Assembly (NCBI GenBank): GCA_003971905.1
Contig: RSEE01000010.1
Coordinates: forward strand, 124,001 to 188,000
DNA from: Moniliella sp. 'wahieum'
Lineage: Eukaryota > Basidiomycota > Moniliellomycetes > Moniliellales > Moniliellaceae
Reading direction: 5' to 3'
DNA length: 64,000 nucleotides
Positions within the stretch are counted from its first letter, which is position 1; each line of letters begins with the position of its first letter. The translations under genes and the position numbers were made by a program. Below are positions 44,763-57,944 of this stretch, piece by piece. The notes under the pieces are model-generated. The model saw nothing but the letters and a program-made list of their open reading frames with translations. It ran no database searches and was not told the origin of the DNA.

Positions 44763-47700
44763 TCGTAGCACCAGCTTGGGCGGCAGTAGCGTGTCTGAAA
44801 CGGGATGGTGAGTGGGCAGCCGAGACCCACACTGCGGGACAGGAGTTGGACTAAGACCGGGCGCCGCGTAGTTGGACACGGGATCACACGCGTTTGAACT
44901 GAAGATGAGCTAGGCTTCGCTTGCGAACTGGGTGGTCTAAGGGACGGAGAGCTGAAGGAGGAAGCTGGAGGAGCACAACTAAGAGGAGGAGTTGCCTGTA
45001 CTGGTTTGATCAATAGGCGTGGAGATTAGGGGGCATGGCCACAATGAGCCGTGGGGGGAACCACGATAACAGATAATGACTAAAAGGGAAACAACGCTGC
45101 GGGGCGATGCGGGAGCAGAGTCGACAAGAGCTACTCCAGAAGCTGAACGCTGCGATGGTCGCCATGTGGTTGAGCACAGCAACCCGCTGAGCCACAATAG
45201 GTTCTCCGCCATTCCATCCACCCCGTGCCTCCGGCTCTCTGACAAACAGGTTCAGGTTAGTCTCCAGCTCCGCACGCTGTGCCCGGCCGGGACAGCATGT
45301 GCAAGTGTGGCGTCATGTCCTCTCGCTGGAGCACTTCATGGCTTGTACTCGCACCCAGGCCAGGTTGGAGCGTTGCATGAGGCAGTGCGGGAGCCCATTC
45401 TCCCGCTCGTGCCCTCCATCCCCGACACCCACGTCCACAAACGAACCTACTGTGGAGGAAGAAGAGAAGATGGGACGAGGCGTGGAAAGAGGGCACAGGG
45501 CACCGACTACCGCGTGATGGCTCCTGGAGCAATTGGAGGATCTGGAATGGAGATGGACCCACGCTGCGCGACACAGGAACGCAGGAGGCGCAGAGCGCGT
45601 ACCGGATGGTGGTGCGTGAGAGGACTGCGAGGCCTTAGAACACGAGAGAAAGAGCTGCTGCTAGAACAAGCAGAATGCGACAAGAACGCCAAGTACCAGG
45701 GACGCACTCAAGAGCTATTTTCCCCCTGGTTTTGACGACGCGAGGATACTACGGCACAAGACAGCGAGCAAGATATTTGCACTTGGAAGGATTTGAGTAC
45801 TAATTTCAATGGAAATGGTTCCTCACTCGATGTCTACCACGTTATCCGTGTCCACACGCTCTACTTCGGGTACGGGACCGGATGGCGAGCACCAGGGGTG
45901 CTGATATTCTGCCGATCCCCCTGGTTCCATAACTCAGTGGTGGCGCTACATGGCGCTACCAAGTAACTCACGCCAAGATGAACGGGTCGGTTTAGGCGGA
46001 GCGTATCCCTGTCCCAGCCTTAAATTCTGTCAATGATATGAATGCAGTAGAGTGTAGATATGGCAACACCCAAAATCATCTTGTGTGTGAGGTGAAAATG
46101 ATCCTGGTCTGTCGCACATACTATATTGGTACAGTCAATTGCCAAAGGCCATGTGCCCACTCTTTTAGACGAATTGGTTCGGCAGTTGGCCTGACCCAAA
46201 TGTCAAATATGATTCTACATGAAAGGAAAACTAGAACCTAAAGGTGGTAGTGGGCAGTCATCTGCTTCAGGTATGCAATCCCACTAAATGAAACCCGGGA
46301 ATATGTCGCGGGAACCGGGGCTGTGCGCGCTATTGAATCATAACCCTGGTTAAGGACAACCAGACAACGACCTCTACGTTTAATATGATTGGAATAAGGA
46401 TGGAATGCACGCAGTCGTTGATATCAATAGCAAATGATGCATGATTAATTACACTACCACAAAGCCCTGAGGTCGGTAACATGGAACTTATACAATCGTG
46501 CTCAGCGATGCATGTTTGCGAGAGCAAGCTGAAAGGAATGGATGGTACTGTTCTACAGAACTTCCTTCTTCTTTCCTCGGAATGATCATTTGCCAACGTG
46601 TGTACGAACTTCGATGGTGCCCTACAACGGGGAATACGAGAAACTCAAACATTGTGAACGATTTGAAATGGCATCGGTTGCGTCATTAAGGGCTCCAGTG
46701 GGAGGCGCAGCAAATAACTGAAAATTGAACTGGCACTGCCGTGAAAAGTTAGGAATTATTCCTAGTAGTGATAAATGCCCGTATATACAACGAGCAGATG
46801 AACTCCCCTATTCCAGGGAAAAGAAAAGGTAAGATCCGACTCAAGATACCGAAGGAGAACCATTTTTTCAGTAACGTTGATATGTGACCGCCGGTCAAAG
46901 TTCTTAACCCCCATGAGATATTATGTGCTGATAATGTCAAACGAAAGCGGGACCGCAGGAGTAAGCCGCACAGGTTTGATTGGACGACACCCTTTAAGCG
47001 AGAGATGGAATACAAAGGTTTGTTAGGCGAGCCAGCAGGGTCATGAGTCATGCACAATGGTTTTTGGTCCCAGCGGTGCATCAGGTTGAATTACCCTATC
47101 CCTCGACCTATGGACAGTGCTGCCTTACCTATCCTGCGCATCTTTTCCCTGTCATTTCTCTTTCTTCCCTACTCGAATTCGCACCTGCATCTCTTGCCCC
47201 TTCTTATATGGGTGAGGGTATACCGTTTCATCGTTGTCCCGTGCACAGTTTCAGGTGAAAACTGTAGCCATCGTTCCTCGTCCATCACTTTTCCGTTCCG
47301 CCTCCTCCACTGTTGGGGCTGGGGTTGAATCATAGCCTATGGACCATCCTGCAGCACCGGCGGAGCTGCACATGCTATTAGCTCTGAATTGCAGAATATT
47401 GTGGGATGCCTCAATCAGTTTTCGGCCCAATTGCCTGCGATTAATATACTATTGACATGATCGCTTGTTCAACTCTTTCATCGCCTACTTGAGTGCTGAC
47501 TCCATACTCCTCGCCTGCACCCGTCTTTTGCCTATCTGTACTAGCCTCAACATACTTAAATGCCGTGCCCGACGCTGTTTTCCCATCCGCTGCAGCTTGG
47601 GCTACCCTCGACGTGTTGTCGCTTTCATGTTATAGCTTCACGGGTACTTGCTTCTTATCCATAGTACACCCCATCTCTCGTTGACAAGCCGCCATTTGAT

Positions 47701-47811
47701 TTGCCGAGGACAGTGTCACCTTGTTGGTGTATATCCTGCAGTCCGTGAATACTCGATTCTATTTGTGAGTGTGTGGTATGAGCCAACGCAAATTCACTCC
47801 AATCTAGGCCC

Positions 47812-48111
47812 ATGACGTCGAATCATGAGATACACATGCTTCCCGTACCCCAGGAGCAACAGGAGAGGCGGCGCTGTGTGTGTGGGCAAAAACCAATCAT
47901 GCCTACTATCATGACATTGTATCGGTGCGGTCGTTGTCATGGTGTACACCAGCTCCAGGAGATGTCAATGTGGAATGTCTGCCACGGTTCAGGTCCCACT
48001 GGTACCAAGCAATTTTGCACTCGTTCCAGGACCCTGCGGACCTTTAATTGTCTCGGGCAGTTTTTCCTTCCTCCTGAGCTCGCATCAGTTTTCTGGATGA
48101 TGCAGTCTTAG
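47812..48111 (+). CDS. Small ORF with paired CxC/CxxC motifs, doubtful
   Basis: This 99-codon frame starts 'MTSNHEIHMLPVPQEQQERR' and contains 'CVCGQKPIMPTIMTLYRCGR' followed by C-H, i.e. two cysteine pairs with zinc-ribbon-like spacing. It stands alone in AT-rich DNA with no neighbours or visible promoter. It may be a chance frame or a remnant. No function is proposed. Confidence 0.2.
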   Translation: MTSNHEIHMLPVPQEQQERRRCVCGQKPIMPTIMTLYRCGRCHGVHQLQEMSMWNVCHGSGPTGTKQFCTRSRTLRTFNCLGQFFLPPELASVFWMMQS

Positions 48112-50929
48112 AGCCCTGTCGCAAGAGGACTCTGATAATTTAGAATCTAGTTGCTCTGATATGTTGTCAAAACCCCAGGTACACTGCACGACGGATGGTT
48201 TTTAACGTGAAATCAGTCTGAATTCCCCTCTCATCTCCACCTGCTTATTCTGTCCAGTGTTTCCCCATTTTATGACCACACCCCCGCTACCTCTCCTTTC
48301 TTTTTTGCAAACCTTCCCACTCAAATATCAGATATTTCCTGTTTGGATATGTGATTGGTCCCAACAAACCCAGCGAAACACATAGCATTTGTAACACAGC
48401 TGAACATGAAAGAGTTACCTCCCCGCCGCTTTTGTATCTTTGATAATTTCTATTTCACTTGCTTATTCTGATCTTTACCTTGCCCGGATCAACATTTTTC
48501 ATGGAACTCTGCCCTCTCTCTGCCCTTTATCTCCTGGCATTTGAATATCACCACGCATGTTTATACCCGAAGGGCATTGGTGCTGGATGCAGTCTTGGCG
48601 ATTTTCGTGTTGAGTGAGACGCCACCTGTGACCCAGCCCATTCCGCCTCCGGTTTATTCCGGAGTAGATCTTCCCGAGACTTCTGCCCCCAGTAATTCAT
48701 TTCCTTAGTCTATCATCTCCCTCCTCACCGGTAGCAGACCGCTGGGTAGATCTCCTCCGACATTTCGGTCTCGCTCTTCAAACCAACTGCATGTATTGAC
48801 AGCCTGTTAGGATCTTTGCTTGTTACCTTATTTTGCTGCAGACACAAAATCCAGTAAATGATTCGTCCAATGCAGGGGCGTCGTCTATGTTAGTTGTTGT
48901 GGTGTAAAGCGTGTCGGTCCAGAACTTGTCGTAGTTCAAGCAGGCAAATATTTCAATCACATTTCTGTAGTGCATGTCGGCTCTTGCCTTTGCGCATGCC
49001 CGTGAGCCCCACCCGTAGGCACTGGCAGAAAGTGTCAACATGCAAGGTCAATGTATATTAGCAAAAAGGATAGAGTTAGACAGAAGAGGGAAATTACAGC
49101 AAAAGAAATCCTCAAACCCCCATGCTAAGCAGTTTGGGCGGGGGCATGAGACAACAGTTGTGAGCAATGGGTCGTAATACCTCACGTTAAGACGGCGGAG
49201 CCCACCATCCTTATCACCACCGAACCCCTTGTCCCCCTCCCACTTCCTCCGTTTTCTACGGCCCCCATTTGCCACTTCTTGTTCCACGACCCCTCTTCTT
49301 TACTCGAGAACATTATTTCTTCGTTGGCCTTATGGTTAAAGGGAGTGCGGGAGATGTCCTCAATGCGACCATTGGCTTTCTTAACCATTGGCTTTCCCTG
49401 TCAGCACCATGGCCCGAACGTGGAATGTGGACGACAATAAGGCGGGTGCCGTTAACCGTTAACCAAACCATTGCAGGAGCTATTGCGGATGAGCATGACT
49501 AGCATACCTATCTTGAGACGAAGCTTATCAGGAGGGGAACCAGCTGGGGTGGGTTTGTGCAGTCTCGATGGGGAGATTCTGAATGAAAGACACAACTTTG
49601 TCCGGTCGTAGTAGAGAGCACATCTCGTGGGCCTCGTCTGGGAAGAGGTCCGTAGCCGAGTCGTGATGCATGTTCGACGTTAAGCGTGGCGATACCATCC
49701 CAGGCTTTCTGAATGAGGGCGGGTTACCTGTTCCACGGCCCTATTTGCTCATCTCTCTTCCTTGTTTCCATCCATCCCCTTGCTTCCCTTCCCTTACTCC
49801 ACCTCTTCCTAACCCCCCGCCGCTGCCTTTTGCACCATCGCTCCCTTTGCACCACCGTCCCCATTGGCACCAACGCACCTCTTCGAGCCAGTAGTGAAAG
49901 CCTTGACGACGGCAGACAAAGCGTATACATCCACGCTGACACTACCGTTTGCTGTGGCAGGGGGTGGCGCACGGGTAGGATCCACAGTTGATATGCCTGA
50001 ACATTGGCCAACATGCCACGCTGTGATGGCAGCCCTTGTTTGGCAACCCGGACGCTGTGCGCATCCTTTGACTCAGAGATACGCAATAGACACGCAAGTT
50101 GTCGACAGCAACGTTGGAAAGGGGTAGCTTGAACTGCCTTGGAGAGGAGATGCACTGTCACAGAACTGATACTGGAGCCACCAAGCAGCAGAGCCCCGTC
50201 CGCTCTGAAAAAGAAGCGTGTTGTGTAGTCAAAAGGGCTGGGAGGGATAAGAGACTGAGAAAAAGGGGCTTTGTCAGTGACAGGAGCGTTGCAGGAGCAA
50301 AACACATACGCCTGAGCTCGTCTGTAGGAATTTGCTACCAGTGGTAGTAGGCATTGAGCGCGAGTGAACCGTCAGGTGGCAATGGTCGCTCCGCCCGTGA
50401 CGACGGCGGTGTGCTTTGGCATGGTGGTGTATAGGTGACCCAGAAACACTGGACGCGTCGAAGCGGCATGTCATATGCCGGTAGTTGGAGCTGACTTCGT
50501 AAGCCGTTGCACGGACAGAAGCGAGAGCAATATAGAATTGAACGATATAGGGTTCCCATGAAAAGTTGTGGGTCGTGCAACATGGTAGTAGAGACAGTGC
50601 ATAGAAATCATCCCATTTGACGTGTTGCAGCGCGTATTCACGCCTTGGACGGAGCAGTACGTCATACCTCAACCCGGATCTTTGTATTTCAGTAGGATAA
50701 CGATGATGTCGGTGAAGCTTCACTTCAACAACGGGTAGTACATTTGAGAGATGATCGATACTCGATACTCGATGACTGTGTGTTTCGACATGATATGTGT
50801 GACTGTGATAGAGAGTACTGAAGCTATATGGCTACTAGCCACGCGCCACGCAACGCGCACTCTCAGCTCCTCATCTCTCTCTTACATGCCCCCCCCCCCC
50901 CCCCCCCCACTGTTCAACACCGTCCCCTC

Positions 50930-51089
50930 TGTTAAAACGAGGACAAAGGCCTACGGAGAGAGAAGAGAGAGAGGAGGTGATGGATCTATTCCAAGAGAGG
51001 AGCCCATTAGGGGCAGAACATAGGGGAGAGTCGGATAGAACAGCGCGATGCGTGATGCGTGATCAGCTGCATGCATGATGGCGCCGACA
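50930..51089 (-). repeat. Copia LTR (3' LTR in element orientation)
   Basis: This 160-bp sequence begins TGTTAAAACGAGG on the plus strand, ends GCGCCGACA, and matches 61495-61654 almost throughout. On the element strand it begins TGTCGG and ends TAACA, the usual TG...CA ends. A G-rich tract on the element strand lies just inside it (51090-51105) and would be the polypurine tract. Confidence 0.95.
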
Positions 51090-52810
51090 GCCCCACCACG
51101 ACTCGACGCTAGGATCCGACGAGATTGGAAGAGTGACAAATCAAGAGCCAGCTGGCGAGAGGAATCTGAGCCGAAAATGGGCTTGATGCGGGAAGTCTCT
51201 ACAGCCCCACCAGGATCCGGCGTGCGAGCGTGAGGTAGCGACCTACACTGGAGCGTTGAACCGTATACGGTAGGAGCTTGGTAAAATCATTCGCGGGGTT
51301 CTCGGTTCCAAGAACCTTGTGCCACAAAATGCGCCCCGAATCGACATGCTCGCGGAACCAATGGTTGCGAATGTCCACATGACGAAGGCGTCCAATGAAA
51401 CCAGGCCGAGAGATAATTGACAGGGCAACAGCCGAGTCGCTATAGAGATCCACCGGACAGTTGGAAGGTACTAGTTGAAGCTCGACCATGAGGTTACGAA
51501 TGCGGAGAGCGTCGCGGGCGCCCTCACTAATAGCCATCATCTCAGCTTCAGCGGGTCGAAATTGCCGTAGTGGTTGCTGGGCGCTGCGCCAGTGCACTAG
51601 GGCGCCAAAAACAAACACAGCGACCCCTGTTACCGACTTGCGTGTGACCCTGTCGCCGCCCCAATCGCTATCGGTAAATACGGCAATAGGAGGTGCCGTT
51701 CGATTGATCCTGAGACGCAGAGACCAATCCAATGTACCACGGAGGTAGCGGAGGACATGTTGTGCGGCGCTGCGGTGTGCAGCAGAGGGATCCTTGTTCC
51801 AACGACTGAGGAGATGTACGACAAATGACAGGTCGGGCCGGCAAGTCTGCGCGGCCCAGCTGAGGCTCTGCACAATCGACATATAGCGCTTATGCTCGGC
51901 GACAGTGACAGGGGCTTCGTCCGTGGACGTGGCGGGAGAGGTGTATCAGGATTGATAGGCAACGAACAGGGTTGCACTCGAGCATGTCGGTGCGGGCGAG
52001 TAAGGCTAACAGAAATGCACGCTGGTCGCAGTCAAAACCATCAGGGCGAGTAACATAGTGCACACCCAGCATCTTACTGAGTAACCTTTGTCGCCAATCT
52101 TGATGTTGAGACCGAGTTCGTCCATGAATGCGTCAAAAGCAGCTTGGGACGGGGCCATGGCCATTCCGTCATCACAGTATATTGCCAGCATGATGGTCGT
52201 ATTCGCTCGTTTGCGTATCCATACGTCCTGTTCTGTTACTGTCGAGCGGAAACCAATATCTCGTAGCTTGCTGACGAGGTGGCGGTGCCACGCAGCGCCG
52301 GAGGCTGCAAGGCCATAGAGGGACTTCTTGAGTCGCCAAACGTTTGCTTTGTCGGTGTGAGAAAACGATCGGGAGGCTTAACGTATACCTCATAGGGAAT
52401 GGGGGCATGGAGATATGCACCCTTGCAGTCAAAATAATATGCCTGGAGGCCTTGCGCTTACCTCCCACGGCTACGGTGCGAAAAGACTGATGTGCTGCGC
52501 CACTCGAGAATGTGAGGGCCTTGGGCAACTCACTTGTATCCTCCTGGTTTCCTTGAACCACAATAGGGCTTTCCGTTTGAGGAACATATTCTCTGGGGTG
52601 ACGCCAACACTGTAGACGGTGCGGGCACCCAAGATCTTCGTTCCGGCCGGAGGGCGTGGCACTTCTTCAAAGGCATCCATGGATCTGAGCCCGTCAAGCT
52701 CAATGTGTTCGGCCTGGCGCCACTGGGGCCACTCAGAGGTGGCCTTTGCTTCACGCTCGGTCCGAGGGGCAAGGGGCACACCGTCAGCAGTGGTGCCGAC
52801 GGTCGGGGGA

Positions 52811-55521
52811 CACAGCGGATTTCAAAAAGAGGTAAAAGATATCAGCGATGTCAGGGAGCTGACATCGGCGACGTTTTTGCATGGTTTTGAGGAAAATGAT
52901 GTCAGCGACGGCGCAAACGAGGTCGTTGATATCAATGATGTGCAGCGCGGGGGGCCAACTGCCGGCTACATGTGAAACTTTGCATCGTTTCAAATCGCAC
53001 CCGGCCACACCATTTCGTGTCTTCTAGCAAATGCTACCATCAGAACCACCTAGTCAACACGCGTCCTTCCTATACGCGCTCACGGTAGCTGGCCAACGCA
53101 GGTATTCGATTTCGCGTCGCACGGAAGGGTGTGCTCTACGGGGACATGCGTCTTCAGATTAGCCAGGGGAACATCGGCAATTGGTGGGCCAAGGTCTAGT
53201 CGTCAGGTAAATGGAAGCTCATTTCATGTGGACCAAAAGGCAGGCCATGCAGGACAACATTGTGCCCACTGATAGGGGTTTGGCTCATCAGGCGTCCATC
53301 CTGCGGCTAGTTCTGCTTGAGTACAGGGCAGCAGGGACGACTGGTGAAGCCCCGCTGAAGATAGGCTTTTGTTGGTCCTTCACATTGCTTTGACCCCGCA
53401 AACGAAAGTCATGAAAAAGTCTGTTGGGTTCTCCGAGCAAACCGACGAGATCATCGAGAGTCGTTCGTCCTGATAAATCCATAGTCGGACAGGCGCGTTT
53501 GAGAGACGGGTCTGAAACCGAAATCCGTCAAGCGAGACTGTCTCCAAGAGAGGTTAGGCTGTCGTATACGCGGACTTGACACTTCTTCACCATCTCTTCT
53601 TCTTGTTCCATCAGGTCTGTGTTCTCGTGAGCCAACCGTATGACCCATTCCACGTTGGTTCCGACAACAGTAAGGTGTTGGATGAGACCGGAGTTTGGGC
53701 CCCACTGGTCCGTGTAGTATACGTCCTTCATCGCAGTGTTCCGACTCGGCCTGATATTCATTGGACCAGATCAATTGTCGGTGGTCACAGAATGACCCTG
53801 ACCCCGTCGAACGGACCATAGCGAACGACACCAGTTCGACAATGAATACGGCTAACGACAGGTTTTACTTTTGCGGACCGGCATGCCCTTCAACTGTTCC
53901 TTGACGCAAAACTCCACCTTTTGCTTAATGAACGCGGTGTTGCGTGTGCGATCTGTCCCAATGTCCCGGAAGATTGTCATTGGAAGTCTCCGCTCATCAG
54001 CTGGCCGTCTGGCAAATAATAAAGGCGATGTGCAGAGTCACGTCGCGTCGCGCCAGCAGAGGCCCAGGGAAGTACCGATGCCCAGTAGCTCCCGCGATAA
54101 AGGTGACCGGCTAGAGATAAAGGTGACCGTGCCAACATACGCGCTTGTATAGTTAGAGCACAGTCGTCTCGCTTGGCAACACATCGCGAGCCGGATGGTG
54201 AAGTGGGATTCGCGTTAATCCATCCACCCCATCTTGCGGGTGGAGATCATCTGAGACATCACACATAGTCAACGTGGGAACGGTGAAAAGATATTATTTT
54301 CCCACTCCAGCGTGGAATGGTTCCAGCGTGGAACGGTGGATAAGGTGGCGACGCAGCAATAGCTAATCTCATCAGTGACAGGACCAGTTCGGCGAGCTCT
54401 CGCCGCATAGACCTTTTGGTAACCATAACTGGGTGATGTTGATGACGGCAATGAACGGATTCGTAAAGGGTGCGAACATATTGCTATCAATCGGGCCGTG
54501 GTGACGTATTATTGTTTCCGACAGATCCTCAAAATACAGAGATGGAGAGTGCAAAGGAGTGCGTCTTCTTGTGAGGCATCAGACTTGTGTGCGCGCCGAG
54601 TTGATCGCCGCTCTGGCTTGGATCCGGACTGAGGATCCGCTGTCGCTTCGCGTTCGGTAGGCGGGCCAGCCGACTGTGAGCAATGCACGTTTCAGCCATG
54701 TCCTCCATCCAAAAGCGTCTTCCACATCGCCATTTTGCGTGGGAGACCCAGGGGGCCATCCAGAGAAGGGCTGAAGGTGCAATTCAGGGGAGGTCACGTC
54801 TGGTATATTAATGTCAGATGTGGACCGGTAGAGATGGTGGCCAGCGCTCGCCGGTTAGAACCAGCTGAGATCGTACTTGCGCGCCGGGGCGCATGGTGCA
54901 CGAATGATGCCTGCTGCATTAGTGTCCGGTGTTGCAGCTTGGTTATTGGACGCGACCCGGTGTGCCCGGTGTGATCTTGGTGACGTCGGGCGTCCCTGTG
55001 TCGAAAAGCCGAGTACGGGCATAGACCACATCCGGTGCACATCCAATAATCCCTAACAATGCTGGACATGCTTCCAGCCAAATATAGCTGGAGCAGGAGT
55101 TGGAGGAGTGAGGGCACCAGTACATCGGTGCCGATACATTCAAGTCAGGTTACCCACTGCGAGCGTTATGAGAATGTGCCAATCGACTTTCACTGTTGGC
55201 CTGATTGCTTCAATCTGGCCAAACACTCAACTGAGTACGCAACCTTATTCGCCGATCATCGATCATCCAGCGACAGTTGCCTACACTTGTCAACACATGT
55301 TACACATATGTCACGCCGGGCGTAGATTGAAGTCCGGCGGAGCCTACGCGCGCCTTTCGCCTTACTAGTAACCCCATCCCCAGGTTGGTCATGCGGTCAG
55401 ATTCAATCTGGAAACGATAGTCTCCCGGTACCCTTTTGCATTATACCTTGCTACGTAGGTTGCCCCTGCGGCAACCGCCCTCCTTGTTTGCCCAGTCCCC
55501 CGTTCTTTCTCTATGCTGCAC
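52811..55521. other. Left part of the insertion, no gene recognised
   Basis: Apart from the left inverted end and its repeat, the stretch 52950-55520 shows only short frames. On the minus strand 53530-54000 has two coding-like pieces ('DVYYTDQWGPNSGLIQHLTV' and 'RDIGTDRTRNTAFIKQKVEF') that could be remnants of an element protein; I cannot name a family. Confidence 0.4.
52830..52925 (+). repeat. Degenerate subterminal repeat, left end
   Basis: GATATCAGCGATGTCAG, GACATCGGCGACG, GATGTCAGCGACGG and GATATCAATGATGTGCAGCG are variants of the same GAYRTC-motif found in the right-end minisatellite. The left set ends GATGTGCAGCGCG and the right set ends GACGTGCAGCGCG, in the same orientation. Confidence 0.65.
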
Positions 55522-55637
55522 AGCCTTGCCACACTTGCAGCCCCGCCTCTGCTATACGCCCAGAGGCCTCTCCTTGTCCCTAGCCCCGCTCAGACCCTGG
55601 CACCAATCAGCCCAAGCGTGTAACTATCGTGAGTCAC
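55522..55637 (-). repeat. Dispersed repeat, copy B (inverted relative to copy A)
   Basis: This is the reverse-complement match to 44654-44762. It sits inside the insertion, about 11 kb from copy A, which lies outside the Copia element. Confidence 0.8.
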
Positions 55638-55952
55638 CTTATAGGATCTCCCCATGGATTGTACCACTTAACCACCCCCGGGCCCCCTGGCAGCGCCCAC
55701 CCTTACACTGCCTGGTGCAGAGAATGGTGGGCGCAGCTTTTTCCCTGCAGCAAAGCGCCCCAGTGGTTCTTCAGTTAGGACCCTGGCTATCCAATTCCGG
55801 CCAGGGGCAAAAAGGACTTTCCTAGTGCGTTGTATGGAGCCCCCGCATGTGAGTGGCGCAATCTCCTCTACCCCCATACTGTAGCCCACACTTGACAAAA
55901 AGAGCCATCCAGCCCCCCTGGTCCTGCCTCTTTCCTCGCACACCCCACCAGC

Positions 55953-57746
55953 ATGGCTCGCCGCGGTTCAAACAGAGTAAATGCAAAAGCCCACCCAGGC
56001 AATGCTCACGTGAACACCTCTTGCGGACGCAGCAACATCGCCGGTGCCGCCCACACCCGTACCGCGAACAATAAGCGAGGTCGCCAGGCAGCCGAAATGG
56101 ACGAATCGGACATGGACGAGCCTGCCCCCAACCGGACTCGCCGGCCCGCCTTCACCTGACGGTCCCTGAGACAGCAACACGACGATGAAGACGCGCAGGC
56201 AAATGGTCCGGAAGCGTCGATCAAAATGACGCAAGCGATCCACAAGATCACCCCCTTGCCCCTGAGGGCGTGCGGGATGCCATGGACCAACATGATGGGG
56301 AACCCTGGCTGCAAGCGCTTCAAAGTCTGCGTGCTGAACTTAGGAACGACGTCAACGCCATACACCAGGAGTGAAGTCCGCGCCACCAGGAGTGAATTCC
56401 CCGCCGCCCTCCAACAACAACAGAACGATACATCAACTAGGTTGGATCTGATTTCCGATCTGGCCTTGCGTCGCGAGCACGACGAGATGGACCGCTTTGG
56501 AGACTTGAGACGCACTGTGATGCGTCACGACACGGACATCAATGACCTTAATGACCGAGTCCGCAACCCGGACAATGCGGCCGACGTGCAACACAACGCG
56601 GTTGAGCGGGTCAGTATCACCACAGGATCATATACCACAGTATCACCGCCCCCTCATGCACACAAAAAGCACTCTCACTGACCTAACTTACATATGTTCT
56701 CTTTGCGTCTGACAGCGATACTTGATCAACGACCTCGTCTGGGTTTGTCTCCTGTTCAAGGCACCCTGGAAGGGCCAGCGAATGGCCGACTTCGTTCGTA
56801 AGTTCGCCAGAGAGCACGTTACTGATGGTGGTCTAGAGGCCACCGCTCTCGAGATCAACCCGACTAGACCAGCGTTGAACAGGGACACAGACCGCTACAT
56901 CCAGAGGCGGGTAACGCTCAACAAATGCTATTTGAAAGAGGTGCGTTAACCCAAACGCCGAAGCCATCTATTACTAACAAATAACACATCGTCCAGTTGC
57001 CGGAGAGCATGCACCGTACCGATCAAGGAAACGGAACGCGCACAATTGAAGACTTTCAGGCTGAGTTCGTGCGTCATAGGTTTCCCGTCTACTTTCGCAG
57101 CCTCTCCCCGGGAGAGCTCACTGTCGCCAAGGAGCGCGTCCGAATCCTGGTACGTACTGGCCCCGCCTTTTCACGCGTTGCTCTCCTCGCAATATGGCCA
57201 CAAAACTTATCTCTCACCCGTTCTCATCAAAAGCGCTTCTGTTGCTATGCACCGAACGACATTGACTTCCGGACGGAAATGGATCGTGTCTCACAACATC
57301 GCAACTTCCCTGACCCATCTGCCCTGTGCACCCTCTTGCTCAACCGGAATCTGAACAGCGGCAGGCGCTGCGATGACATATTCAGTGCCATCACTGTCTC
57401 TTCGTCCGATCATAAGTACGTCGCCACCCCGTTGTCGTCCAGCAGGTCATCTGACTTTTTTCACACATCTCGCCCCGCAAGCTATCTACTGGGCTGGACA
57501 AGTGCATGGGAGAATTTCGAGGGCATTGCGGACACGCATCTTCCGCAAGGTAACCCTGAAATTTGTACTGCCTGGCATGCGACCCGTGCAGAAATCACCC
57601 ACCTCCGTCACATCGCAGTAGCCCGGGCACAAATAACAGACGAAGAGGATGCAGGGGACATCGAAGGCACTGCAGTCAACCTCTTTGACGCAGAGGGCAC
57701 AGATCGGGACGACGACCGCACAGACGACTCTGAGACTGAAGAGTAA
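55953..57746 (+). CDS. Intron-bearing gene of unknown family inside the insertion
   Basis: I do not recognise this protein. ATG 55953 starts 'MARRGSNRVNAKAHPGNAHV', a basic head, then an acidic 'MDESDMDEPAPN' stretch. A TGA at 56157 interrupts the frame, which reopens in phase, so either a small intron or a real stop lies there. A helical part follows ('LDLISDLALRREHDEMDRFG', 'VMRHDTDINDLNDRVRNPDN'). The intron 56610-56715 joins 'AVER' to 'RYLINDLVWVCLLFKAPWKG'. The intron 56941-56996 (56 bp, with a perfect TACTAAC branch site) joins 'LKE' to 'LPESMHRTDQGNG'. Further GTACGT donors at about 57151 and 57416 suggest two more introns. The C-terminus is acidic ('DRDDDRTDDSETEE') and stops at 57744-57746. 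Conserved splice signals argue for a recently functional gene. It could be an element protein or captured cargo. Confidence 0.6.
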
Positions 57747-57944
57747 TTTGGCGGCTATACATTCCAAAGACCTCTCAATGGCAAGCCCCCAAGTCCATAT
57801 TGACCCATCGCAATGCAAAAAGTACCCTCGAAGACGATTGCACTGCATTCGATGGCGCTAGAATGAGTAGTAGTATAAAATGTAATACCAATAGTAACCC
57901 AGGGAGAGCGAGCATAGGAGAATCAGATTCGTCAGATACGTCGC

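Larger units (their letters stand above)
44157..50929. other. Gene-poor, AT-richer block
   Basis: No convincing gene lies in these 6.8 kb. The first part (44300-45750) is still GC-rich and repeat-bearing, with fragments that look weakly coding (45076-45735) but match nothing I know. From about 45.8 to 49.7 kb the DNA is clearly more AT-rich than the gene-rich arm and its open frames are short. From 49.7 kb it becomes mixed again and ends in a 20-C tract (50889-50908) just before the Copia LTR. A centromeric or other heterochromatic role is an inference. Confidence 0.5.

Noticed and set aside
45076-45735. Plus-strand frame of 219 codons in the gene-poor block
   Set aside because: It has no recognisable motif, two overlapping frames look equally plausible, and it sits among dispersed repeats. 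I left it as unexplained sequence.
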